A DNA stretch of 12,117 nt from Clostridia bacterium (GTDB lineage: Bacteria > Bacillota > Clostridia > Peptostreptococcales > Anaerovoracaceae). The stretch is from positions 1 through 12,117 of the forward strand of contig CAAEEA010000066.1 of assembly GCA_900754795.1 (NCBI GenBank), written 5' to 3'. A model generated the notes under the pieces. The model was given only the letters and a program-made list of their open reading frames with translations, was not told the DNA's origin and ran no database searches. The position numbers were made by a program, and so were the translations under genes. Shown here piece after piece: positions 1-6,922 of the stretch (within the stretch, counting starts at the first letter, position 1; every line of letters starts with the position of its first letter).

Positions 1-33
1 GACTACCTTTGGCAACCGTTTTAATGGTATCAC
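1..33 (-). CDS. Possible start of the next minus-strand gene, cut by the window edge
   Basis: A GTG at 31-33 opens an 11-codon frame (M-IPLKRLPKVV) that runs off the left edge. A purine-rich AAAAAGG stands 4 nt upstream, a slightly short Shine-Dalgarno spacing. Nothing in 11 residues allows a family call. It could equally be chance in an AT-rich spacer after cca. The 34-91 interval contains only AT-rich DNA and the inverted repeat at 71-96. Confidence 0.15.
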   Translation of the reverse strand, partial: MIPLKRLPKVV

Positions 34-70
34 TTGACCTTTTTCTTTTTCACGAATTTGGTCTCACATC

Positions 71-96
71 ATTGACTAATGTACATTTTTGTCAAT
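71..96. repeat. Small AT-rich inverted repeat at the cca stop codon
   Basis: ATTGAC at 71-76 is repeated inverted as GTCAAT at 91-96, and the interval contains the perfect 10-bp palindrome AATGTACATT at 78-87. The right arm includes the cca stop codon. The stem is AT-rich and has no clean U-tract after it on the minus strand, so it is a poor intrinsic terminator. It might be an operator or a chance palindrome. On the minus strand the right arm also contains a perfect TTGACA, but no matching -10 at 16-18 bp was found. Confidence 0.3.
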
Positions 97-1468
97 GTTC
101 CCGCCCTTTTTGCCACTTTTTTGCTTCGGCAAGGAGAGTTTCCCTGTCGTTTGGAGCTTTTCCGTCAATTACGAGATTCAAAAGGTACTTCAAAACTTCC
201 CCCATATCAGGTCCCTGCTTCATTCCCTCCTCGATCAGGTCTCTTCCGCCGACTGCCAGATCGCGCAGGGAAAAGCACCGGTCTTCCTCAATCATACGTC
301 GGGCGGCTGCCTCGAGTAAATCGTATGTTTGCTGCCTGCAGGCGGTACAAGGAGCCTGAGCTCTGTTGTCCGCCCGTTTGAGGTCGATCAGGTCGAAAAA
401 GGTTTCCGGAGAAAATTTGTTCAGCGCCCGCCGTATGCTCCTTTCGGACAAATCGATCGGCGCGTCGTGAAATTTTACGAGAGTTCTCACCTTTTTCGCC
501 GTCCTGCGGTCAAATCGGAGCCTGTCCATGATCCTGGCGGTCAACTCTTCGCTGATGGCGGCGTGTCCGTAAAAATGTCCCGTTCCCTCCTCGTCTGTGG
601 TGAAACAAAGGGGTTTTCCTATATCATGGAAAAGAGCCGCGAGACGAAGTTCCCTGCGGGGCGGCGCGGCGTCAACAGCCCTTGCCGTATGCTCCAGCAC
701 ATCATATATATGATGACAGTTTTTCTGATCAAATCCACGGCATGCCGCGAGTTCCGGAAGTATGGGCCGCAGTATCTCAATACCTTTTTGTATTACATTT
801 CCGGCGGTCTGCCCGCATACAATGCCGACAAGTTCCTCTCTTACCCTTTCGGGGCTTATTTCCATGAGAAAACCGGCGTTTTTTTCGGCTGCTGAGAATG
901 TCTTTCCCTCAATATCAAACCCGAGGCGTGAAGCAAAGCGAAGCGCTCTCATTATCCTCAGCGCGTCTTCTCTGAACCTGTCTTCGGGGTGTCCGACACA
1001 GCGAATTATCTGTTTTTCCAGGTCGCCTCTCCCTCCAAACGGGTCATACAGCCGTCCCGCAGCGTCGGCAGCCATGGCGTTTACGGTAAAGTCCCTGCGG
1101 GCAAGATCTTCTTTTATATCTTCCGTAAACAGGACTTTGTCAGGATGACGGTGGTCAGAATAACCCTGTTCAGAGCGGAAAGTTGTTATCTCTACAGGCT
1201 CGGCTGAGGCTGTTTCGGCGTTTTGGGCAAGCAAAGTCACCGTGCCGTGTTTCAGGCCGGTTTCCAGCAGTCTGCTGCCGCGGAAAACGTCCATAACCTG
1301 CGAGGGACGGGCGGATGTCGTCACGTCAAAGTCATGGGGCCGCGTCCCAAGCATCATATCCCGGACGCAGCCGCCTACGGCAAAGGCCTGATATCCGGCG
1401 TTGTTAAGAACATTCAGTATATCTGTTATGTGTTCCGGCAGTCTGATATTGTCCGGCGTCTTTTCCAC
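92..1468 (-). CDS. cca: CCA tRNA nucleotidyltransferase (class II, with HD domain)
   Basis: Adds or repairs the 3'-terminal CCA of tRNAs in the cytoplasm using CTP and ATP. The N-terminal nucleotidyltransferase domain shows the GGCVRD loop (about residues 32-37), the metal-binding DFD pair (46-48), and the RRDFTVNAMA signature (124-133). The EDALRIMRALRF helix (168-178) follows. A C-terminal HD domain is marked by LFHDIGKP around residue 280. The frame is open to a GTG at 1486, but that start would place the strong SD (AAAGGAGG) inside the coding region. I therefore choose the GTG at 1466-1468, 7 nt after the SD, giving 458 aa, normal for HD-containing bacterial enzymes. It diverges from eamA across an AT-rich gap of 83 bp. 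Whether it is a full CCA adder, an A-adder or a poly(A) polymerase is not settled by motifs alone, but CCA addition is the most likely role because no second copy is in view. Confidence 0.93.
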   Translation of the reverse strand: MEKTPDNIRLPEHITDILNVLNNAGYQAFAVGGCVRDMMLGTRPHDFDVTTSARPSQVMDVFRGSRLLETGLKHGTVTLLAQNAETASAEPVEITTFRSEQGYSDHRHPDKVLFTEDIKEDLARRDFTVNAMAADAAGRLYDPFGGRGDLEKQIIRCVGHPEDRFREDALRIMRALRFASRLGFDIEGKTFSAAEKNAGFLMEISPERVREELVGIVCGQTAGNVIQKGIEILRPILPELAACRGFDQKNCHHIYDVLEHTARAVDAAPPRRELRLAALFHDIGKPLCFTTDEEGTGHFYGHAAISEELTARIMDRLRFDRRTAKKVRTLVKFHDAPIDLSERSIRRALNKFSPETFFDLIDLKRADNRAQAPCTACRQQTYDLLEAAARRMIEEDRCFSLRDLAVGGRDLIEEGMKQGPDMGEVLKYLLNLVIDGKAPNDRETLLAEAKKWQKGREH

Positions 1469-1492
1469 GTCAGTTCCTCCTTTCACCGGGAC

Positions 1493-1521
1493 TTGCTTTT
1501 TATGCCGCGGAGATTTATAAT
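1493..1521 (+). promoter_or_regulatory. Putative sigma-A promoter for eamA
   Basis: TATAAT at 1516-1521 is a perfect -10 hexamer. A weak -35 (TTGCTT, 1493-1498) lies 17 bp upstream. The predicted transcript would start near 1528 and give a leader of about 24 nt with AGGAG at 1539-1543. The same AT-rich stretch lies upstream of cca on the other strand, so the two divergent promoters probably overlap; I could not find a convincing -35 for cca. Confidence 0.5.
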
Positions 1522-1551
1522 TTTTTTATTCGACATACAGGAGCAGACATT

Positions 1552-2430
1552 ATGAAATCATATACAAAAATTATAACCGCAATGCTCATCTGGGGTACTC
1601 TGCCTGTCTTTGTCAGCAAAATCCCTTACAGCAGCGCCGAAATAGTCATGTGGAGAACGCTGATTGGATTCCTGTTTCTGGGATGTGTTTTTCTTGTCAG
1701 CCGCCGTAAAAAAACAGTACAGCCATTTATCTGCTCTTATAAAAAGTATGCCTTTCGCCTTATCCTTTCGGGCATGTTCATGGGCGCCAACTGGGTCGCT
1801 CTGTTTGAGTCCTACCGCTGGGTCGACGTCAGTATCGCGACCCTTGCATACTATATGTCGCCGGTCATCGTGATGATCGCTTCGGTATTCCTTTTCAGGG
1901 AACACGCGGGAAAAATAAAGATCCTCGGCATGACGGCGGCGGTCGCCGGAATGTTTATTGTAACAGGCGTTCAGATGGGCGGACTGTCCCCGGTAAAAGG
2001 GGTTTTCCTCGGGCTTGCCGCCGCTGTATGCTATTCCCTTGTTACTTTGATAAACAAATCCACAACCGGTATAGGCGGCCTTGAAATGACGCTTATCCAG
2101 CTTATCGGAGCTCTGCTTATCGCCGTTCCTTATACAGCGCTCACCCATGAAGGAGCCTGGATGGACTTTACTTCTCAGGCAGGCCTGTTTACGCTGATAC
2201 TGGGGTTTGTCCACGCGGGAGGGGCTCTTTTCCTTTATTTTTCGGCTATACAGGAGCTGCCGGCTCAAAGCGTGGCACTGTGCAGCTATATCGATCCGGC
2301 TTCCGCTCTTTTCTTTGCCGCGATTTTTCTCGGTGATTCTCTTACGCCGGCGCAGCTTCTGGGCGCGGCTATGATCCTCGGAGGCGCGGCGGCGGGAGAA
2401 GTTTTTTCACGCGCTGACCGGAGGATATAA
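1552..2430 (+). CDS. EamA/DMT-family membrane transporter
   Basis: A 292-aa integral membrane protein with about ten hydrophobic segments arranged as two EamA repeats (roughly residues 5-140 and 150-285), the standard drug/metabolite transporter fold. The N-terminal repeat starts with the typical ITAMLIWGTLPVF segment, and the second carries the SVALCSYIDPASALFFA region just before the last helices, as in family members. Substrate cannot be read from the sequence; DMT proteins export or import amino acids, nucleotides, sugars or cofactors. The ATG start has AGGAG 8 nt upstream. It is the only confident plus-strand gene: divergent from cca and convergent with corA, whose stop is 24 bp away. 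No hairpin terminator is visible in that gap. Confidence 0.85.
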   Translation: MKSYTKIITAMLIWGTLPVFVSKIPYSSAEIVMWRTLIGFLFLGCVFLVSRRKKTVQPFICSYKKYAFRLILSGMFMGANWVALFESYRWVDVSIATLAYYMSPVIVMIASVFLFREHAGKIKILGMTAAVAGMFIVTGVQMGGLSPVKGVFLGLAAAVCYSLVTLINKSTTGIGGLEMTLIQLIGALLIAVPYTALTHEGAWMDFTSQAGLFTLILGFVHAGGALFLYFSAIQELPAQSVALCSYIDPASALFFAAIFLGDSLTPAQLLGAAMILGGAAAGEVFSRADRRI

Positions 2431-2454
2431 CGATCCGCGGCGTTCAGTCTTTCC

Positions 2455-3375
2455 CTACATCCACTTTTTTCTCTTAAAGATTATATACTCTATTATCAGC
2501 AGTCCGACCGACAGTCCTATGACGGCAAGATATCCGTACTCCCACCGAATCTCCGGCATCGCGCTGAAGTTCATGCCATACCAGCCTGTTATCAGAGTCA
2601 GAGGCATGAAAATAGTGGTTATAACGGTCAGAAACTGTATGATTTTGTTCTGCCTGACGCTTATACGGGACTGGTACATGTCGTATATCTGGGATGAATA
2701 CTCTCTCAGATTCAGAGCGTCGGCGGCAAGCCGGTCCAGCCGGTCCGAAAGGAAGCGGAAAAGCCTAGCCGCCTTTTTATCTATTTCTTCGCACGGCGTT
2801 TCAGCCAGCATCTGCGCCATATCCCCGAGCTGATCATAATAGCGGTAGTCGGCGAGAAGCTCCCGCCGTGTTTTTTGCATATAGTGATCAAATCCCTCGG
2901 GTATCTCATCCGTCTTTTCGAGCATACGGCTTTCCCATCGGTTCAGAGCTTCTTCTTTTTCGTCTACATGCTCCCCCTCGTCATATATCAGACTGTCGAG
3001 GAAAGCAAAGAGCGCCTGTGCCGTAGTTGCCATGCGGAAAGAGTCTTCGCTGAAGACCTGCTTCAGCACTTTTTCCGTCCACTGGCGCCCGCCGATAAAG
3101 AGCAGTTTCTCCTTGTCCATATAAAATCTCGTGTAACCGCCTCCGGCGTTTTCATCTCCGCCAAAGAACATGTTATCGCGAGCCGGGACATATATCGTTC
3201 CATGAACTGAACCCTCAAAGATATCAGCCTTACAGTGCCTTACTTTTTCGCTGATCCTAAGCAGCGGCAGACGTCTGTCAAGTTCCTGCCATCCGCTTGA
3301 ATATTCCTCTTCTGTCAGCGTCTCCGCATACGGGCCGCAAGGGCGGCCGGCTCCGTCAATAATATGAAATCTCAT
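2455..3375 (-). CDS. CorA-family divalent metal ion transporter
   Basis: A 306-aa protein with the CorA layout: a soluble cytoplasmic N-terminal domain (about 1-240) ending in a long charged helix, then two transmembrane helices at the C-terminus (about 245-265 and 280-300) and a basic KRKKWM tail inside the cell. The diagnostic YGMNF motif (GMN at 267-269) sits at the end of TM1 and forms the outer mouth of the pore. Known members carry Mg2+, Co2+ or Ni2+ as pentamers; metal choice cannot be told here, so I leave the symbol empty. The N-terminal part is divergent and I recognise only the C-terminal half securely. The ATG is preceded by GGGGAGG at 5 nt. It follows tyrS by 74 bp and may be transcribed with it by readthrough. 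Confidence 0.85.
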   Translation of the reverse strand: MRFHIIDGAGRPCGPYAETLTEEEYSSGWQELDRRLPLLRISEKVRHCKADIFEGSVHGTIYVPARDNMFFGGDENAGGGYTRFYMDKEKLLFIGGRQWTEKVLKQVFSEDSFRMATTAQALFAFLDSLIYDEGEHVDEKEEALNRWESRMLEKTDEIPEGFDHYMQKTRRELLADYRYYDQLGDMAQMLAETPCEEIDKKAARLFRFLSDRLDRLAADALNLREYSSQIYDMYQSRISVRQNKIIQFLTVITTIFMPLTLITGWYGMNFSAMPEIRWEYGYLAVIGLSVGLLIIEYIIFKRKKWM

Positions 3376-3404
3376 TTCTGCCTCCCCGATTTCAGTTTAC
3401 GACA

Positions 3405-3435
3405 GAGCCCGGAACCTTTCACAGATCCCGGGCTC
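3405..3435 (-). other. Strong stem-loop between tyrS and corA
   Basis: GAGCCCGG (3405-3412) pairs with CCGGGCTC (3428-3435) around a 15-nt loop. In the tyrS-corA transcript the stem is followed by TGTCG, with no U-tract, so it is not a normal intrinsic terminator on that strand. On the plus strand a run of seven Ts lies at 3443-3449, 7 nt past the stem, which is also not ideal. It may stabilise the tyrS 3' end, cause partial polarity onto corA, or be a decayed terminator. Confidence 0.5.
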
Positions 3436-3449
3436 AGATATGTTTTTTT

Positions 3450-4787
3450 CTATATCAGCTCTATCATCTGGAATTTTTTCTTGCCTTTCTGGATAAGGAG
3501 CCTGCCGTCTTTAAACATCGCGGCAGTTATGTTCATCCTGGAATCGCTTACTTTGACTCCGCCTACAGTCAGGCCGCCCTGTTCGATAGTTCTGAAACCT
3601 TCGCTGTTGCTCGGCACCAGACCCAGCTCTTTTATCAGGCTGACAACGCCTACGCCCTCGCCTTCAAAGCGTGAGCGTTTCATCTGAACGGTCGGGATGT
3701 TAGCCATGTCTCCGCCTCCGGCAAAAGCGGCGCGGGCGCCGTCGAGAGCTTTCTTCGCTTCTTCTTCACCGTGTACCAGTTTGGTGACTTCGTAGGCCAG
3801 TATCTCTTTGGCCTTGTTTATTTCAGCGCCTTCAAGAGCAGAAAGTCTGTTAACTTCTTCCATAGGCAGGAAGGTCAGCATGCGCAGACACTTGTTAACA
3901 TCGGCGTCTGCCACGTTTCTCCAGTACTGGAAGAATTCATACGGGCTTGTTTTGGTCGGATCGAGCCAGAGAGCGCCTTTGGCGGTCTTGCCCATTTTGT
4001 TGCCCTCAGAGTTTGTGAGCAGGGAGAACGTCATGCCGTATACTTCTTTGCCGATCTTTTTGCGTGTCAGATCTACTCCGCCGATAATGTTGGACCACTG
4101 GTCATTGCCGCCGAACTGGATTTTCACATCGAAATCTCTTGCCATAACCATAAAGTCATAGCTCTGCATCAGCATGTAGTTGAGTTCAAACATGGTGAGC
4201 CCGCCTTCTCTTTCCATTCTCTGTCTGAAGCACTCTGCTCTGAGCATGGTGTTAACATTGAAAAGAGATCCGATCTCTCTGAGAAAATCAATATAGTTGA
4301 GCGGTCTGAGCCAGCGGGCGTTGTTAACTGAGATGGCTTTGCCCGGCTCAGGCTCTTTATTCTGATGACCGGGAACATACACCCCTTCGTTGCCCTCGTA
4401 CTTCCATTCGTCGTCAAAATCAAGGAAACGCTCGAAAAGTTTTTTAAACTGATTGCAGTTGTGCTCTATGGTCTCTATGGACATGATCTTGCGCATATCT
4501 GTCCTGCCGGACGGATCGCCGACCATTCCGGTTCCTCCTCCCAGGAGGACTACAGGCGTATGCCCGAACTTCTGCATGTACATCATGATTATTACCTGCA
4601 TGAAGTGTCCCACATGCAGACAGTCAGCGGTCGGGTCAAAACCGATGTAGAACTTTACTTTCTCGTTTCTGAGAAGTTCTCTTATCTTGTCCTCATCGGT
4701 AGACTGCTCGATGAAGCCTCTTTCTTTAAGTACGTCGTAGGCGTTATCGAATTTGCTCACGTCGTCCGGTATAAAATCAAATTTCAC
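3450..4787 (-). CDS. tyrS: Tyrosyl-tRNA synthetase (TyrRS)
   Basis: Charges tRNA-Tyr with tyrosine in the cytoplasm; class I synthetase, active as a dimer. The Rossmann catalytic domain shows YIGFDPTADCLHVGH with the HIGH-like HVGH at 58-61. LNYMLMQSYDF (202-212) and GGNDQWSNI (226-234) form the tyrosine pocket. NKMGKTAKGALWLDP carries the KMSKS-equivalent loop KMGKT at 264-268. A C-terminal S4-like RNA-binding domain spans roughly 378-445. At 445 aa it is about 20-25 residues longer than common bacterial TyrRS; the extra residues appear to be at about 126-150, between FLDF and the conserved VNNARWL. The start is GTG, chosen because GGAGG lies 8 nt upstream and overlaps the upp stop region. 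It sits 13 bp after upp, so there is no room for a tyrosine T-box leader. Confidence 0.96.
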   Translation of the reverse strand: MKFDFIPDDVSKFDNAYDVLKERGFIEQSTDEDKIRELLRNEKVKFYIGFDPTADCLHVGHFMQVIIMMYMQKFGHTPVVLLGGGTGMVGDPSGRTDMRKIMSIETIEHNCNQFKKLFERFLDFDDEWKYEGNEGVYVPGHQNKEPEPGKAISVNNARWLRPLNYIDFLREIGSLFNVNTMLRAECFRQRMEREGGLTMFELNYMLMQSYDFMVMARDFDVKIQFGGNDQWSNIIGGVDLTRKKIGKEVYGMTFSLLTNSEGNKMGKTAKGALWLDPTKTSPYEFFQYWRNVADADVNKCLRMLTFLPMEEVNRLSALEGAEINKAKEILAYEVTKLVHGEEEAKKALDGARAAFAGGGDMANIPTVQMKRSRFEGEGVGVVSLIKELGLVPSNSEGFRTIEQGGLTVGGVKVSDSRMNITAAMFKDGRLLIQKGKKKFQMIELI

Positions 4788-4800
4788 TGGTAAGTCCTCC

Positions 4801-5430
4801 TTATTTTGTTCCGTAAAGTCTGTCTCCGGCGTCTCCCAGACCCGGTACTATATAGGCGTTTTCGTTGAGTTTCTCATCTTTGGCCGCTATGTAGATGTCC
4901 ACATCGGGGTGAGCGTCCTGAAGAGCTTTTATTCCCTCGGGAGCGGCTATGAGGCACATGAAAACTATGTTTTTTCCGCCTCTTTGTTTGATAAAATCTA
5001 TCGCGGCTACGGCGCTTCCGCCGGTAGCCAGCATGGGATCAACAACGAAGATTCTTCTTTTTTCTATATCAACGGGCAGTTTGCAGTAATACTCGACAGG
5101 CTCGTGGGTATCAGGGTCACGGTAAAGCCCTATGTGGCCGACTTTGGCGTTGGGAACGAGAGCCAGCATACCGTCAACGAAGCCGAGCCCGGCTCTGAGG
5201 ATAGGCACTATGGCTATATCCTGTCCCTTTAACATATTGACTTTTGTCTCGCATATGGGAGTCTGAATCTCCACTTCTTCAAGGGGGAGATCTCTGGTTG
5301 CCTCAAAGCCCATAAGCATGGCGACTTCTCTTGCCAGCTCCCTGAACTCTTTGACTGTGGTGTCGGTCTTCCTCATAAGCGCTGTTTTGTGCTGGATGAG
5401 AGGATGGTCGAATACGTATACTTTGCCCAT
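4801..5430 (-). CDS. upp: Uracil phosphoribosyltransferase
   Basis: Pyrimidine salvage enzyme converting uracil and PRPP to UMP and pyrophosphate in the cytoplasm. The 209-aa length is exactly typical. Family marks include the IVPILRAGLGFVDGM segment (74-88), the PRPP-binding loop VVDPMLATGGSA (129-140), and the C-terminal uracil-binding YIVPGLGDAGDRLYGT (193-208). The ATG is preceded by AAAGGAGATAAAA. It lies 14 bp after rpiB and 13 bp before tyrS in the tight prfA-led run. The rpiB-upp pairing is common in Firmicutes and links pentose phosphate supply to PRPP-dependent salvage. Confidence 0.97.
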   Translation of the reverse strand: MGKVYVFDHPLIQHKTALMRKTDTTVKEFRELAREVAMLMGFEATRDLPLEEVEIQTPICETKVNMLKGQDIAIVPILRAGLGFVDGMLALVPNAKVGHIGLYRDPDTHEPVEYYCKLPVDIEKRRIFVVDPMLATGGSAVAAIDFIKQRGGKNIVFMCLIAAPEGIKALQDAHPDVDIYIAAKDEKLNENAYIVPGLGDAGDRLYGTK

Positions 5431-5444
5431 TTTTATCTCCTTTC

Positions 5445-5876
5445 TTACATCCGGTCAAGCATATCTGTCCGGCGTTTGTGGCGTCCGCCCTCGAATTCGG
5501 CGTCAAGCCACGCGTCTACTATTTCAAAAGCCAGCTGCGGTCCGGTGGTTCTGCCTCCCAGGGCGAGGATATTGGCGTTATTGTGCTCTCTGGCGAGACG
5601 GGCCATTTCAACTGAAGTGCAAAGAGCGCACCTGATCCCTCTGGTCTTGTTCGCCGCTATGGAAATACCTATTCCCGTACCGCAGACAACTATACCAAGA
5701 TCTGCTTCCTCTGAGGCGACCGCCCGGGCGCAGGCCTGTCCGAAAATCGGATAGTCTACTGATTCTTCGGAATCTGTCCCCAGATTCATCACGCTTATGC
5801 CTCTCTGGATCAGATGATCCGCGATGAGTTCTTTCAGTTTGAATCCGCCGTGATCGCTGGCTATTGCTATCTTCAT
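5445..5876 (-). CDS. rpiB: Ribose-5-phosphate isomerase B
   Basis: Interconverts ribulose 5-phosphate and ribose 5-phosphate (RpiB/LacAB family); some relatives act on allose 6-phosphate or galactose 6-phosphate. The 143-aa length is normal. Visible active-site elements are SDHGG at 7-11, the catalytic cysteine in CGTGIGISIAANK (C65), the REHNNAN segment with H98, and the GRHKRR phosphate-binding region at 131-136. The ATG follows AAAGGAG, which directly overlaps the tsaC stop codon; the gap to tsaC is 11 bp. Context next to upp favours the ribose 5-phosphate role. Confidence 0.95.
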   Translation of the reverse strand: MKIAIASDHGGFKLKELIADHLIQRGISVMNLGTDSEESVDYPIFGQACARAVASEEADLGIVVCGTGIGISIAANKTRGIRCALCTSVEMARLAREHNNANILALGGRTTGPQLAFEIVDAWLDAEFEGGRHKRRTDMLDRM

Positions 5877-5887
5877 CTGTTTCTCCT

Positions 5888-6916
5888 TTATTTTATCTCT
5901 CTTATGTTATATCCCGCGGACTTGAACATCCTGTTCATTACCGAAAACCCCGCGCCTTCTTCTTTGAGGGCGGCGGCGATGATCACGTCCACTCCGCTCT
6001 TGTCAAAGCTCCGGAGCTGGGCGAAAAAGTCATGAGCCGCTTCTTTTGGATCGTCTCCGTACATGATGACGCCTACTTTTTGTCCAAACTCAACACGCCG
6101 CATCTTTTCTTCGGCCATGGCAAGGCGCACTTTTTCGGGGTCTCCCTGAAAAATTATCATTTCGGCCTTAGGCGCGTAATGTTTATATTTCATGCCCGGA
6201 GACCTCGGTTTATAATCATCGCCTGTTTCCAGAAGCCCGCCGTTGTTAAAAATGTCGGGTTTTTTCAGAATCGCCGGATCTATTGCCACATCTTTTGAGA
6301 GTACAGCTCCTATCTGCTCCGGGATTATCATTCCGGGACGCAGGACAGTCGGAACAGTTTCCGTCATGTCGATTACCGTCGACTCGATTCCCACTCTGCA
6401 TGGTTCTCCCTCGATTATGGCATCTATCCTGCCGTGAAGGTCATCTTCGACATGAGACGCTCTTGTCGGGCTGGGATGTCCGGACAGGTTGGCGCTCGGT
6501 CCGGCCAGAGGCGTTCCCGCCGCCTTTATCAGGCGCAGTGTGGCTTCGTTGTCCGGCATCCTGACCGCCACCGTATCAAGACCCCCCGTGGTTACTCTCG
6601 GCACCCGGGGTCTTGCCGGTACCACCATGGTAAGCGGCCCCGGCCAGAAAGTTTCCATAAGCTTTTGCATATCCGGCGTGATCTCAAAAGTCAGATCGAG
6701 GATCTGCTCCGGTTCGGCGATATGGACGATCATGGGATTGTCGCTCGGTCTGCCCTTGGCTTTGTATACTTTTGCCACGGCCTCACTGTTAAGCGCGTCA
6801 GCGCCCAGTCCGTAGACGGTCTCTGTCGGAAAAGCCACAAGACCCCCTTCTCTGATGATCCGGGCTCCTTCCTCTATATCCTGTTCAGTTGTGCCTAAAA
6901 GTTTTGTCTCTGTCAT
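5888..6916 (-). CDS. tsaC: L-threonylcarbamoyladenylate synthase (Sua5/YwlC type)
   Basis: Makes threonylcarbamoyl-AMP from threonine, bicarbonate and ATP, the first step of t6A37 formation in tRNAs decoding ANN codons. The N-terminal YrdC-like domain (about 10-200) shows FPTETVYGLGADA (29-41), the KAKGRPSDNPMIVHI nucleotide-site segment (52-66), and GPSANLSG (139-146). A linker with SPGMKYKHYAP (239-249) leads into the C-terminal Sua5 domain (about 250-342), so this is the long two-domain form, not short TsaC. The start is the only ATG before residue 62. It is 6 bp after the prfA UAG and in the same frame, and unlike its neighbours it has no recognisable Shine-Dalgarno sequence, suggesting coupling to prfA translation. 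Confidence 0.95.
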   Translation of the reverse strand: MTETKLLGTTEQDIEEGARIIREGGLVAFPTETVYGLGADALNSEAVAKVYKAKGRPSDNPMIVHIAEPEQILDLTFEITPDMQKLMETFWPGPLTMVVPARPRVPRVTTGGLDTVAVRMPDNEATLRLIKAAGTPLAGPSANLSGHPSPTRASHVEDDLHGRIDAIIEGEPCRVGIESTVIDMTETVPTVLRPGMIIPEQIGAVLSKDVAIDPAILKKPDIFNNGGLLETGDDYKPRSPGMKYKHYAPKAEMIIFQGDPEKVRLAMAEEKMRRVEFGQKVGVIMYGDDPKEAAHDFFAQLRSFDKSGVDVIIAAALKEEGAGFSVMNRMFKSAGYNIREIK

Positions 6917-6922
6917 GGCTGT

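Noticed and set aside
227..238. Internal GGQ of the DUF1385 protein as a release-factor-like motif (residues 17-19)
   Set aside because: The GGQ occurs in GGQAIMEG, a DUF1385 family motif, with no release-factor fold around it; coordinates here refer to nothing of note in cca, the motif itself lies near 10350 on the minus strand.
1469..1486. Upstream GTG start for cca giving six extra residues (MKGGTD...)
   Set aside because: These codons are the Shine-Dalgarno sequence itself (AAAGGAGG); the GTG at 1466-1468 is correctly spaced from it.
1558..2268. 236-residue minus-strand reading frame
   Set aside because: It is antisense to eamA, rich in charged and polar residues with no family features, as expected of the reverse of a membrane protein gene.
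2431..2454. Shared terminator in the eamA-corA convergent gap
   Set aside because: The 24 bp contain only the small palindrome CCGCGG and no stem with a T-run on either strand.
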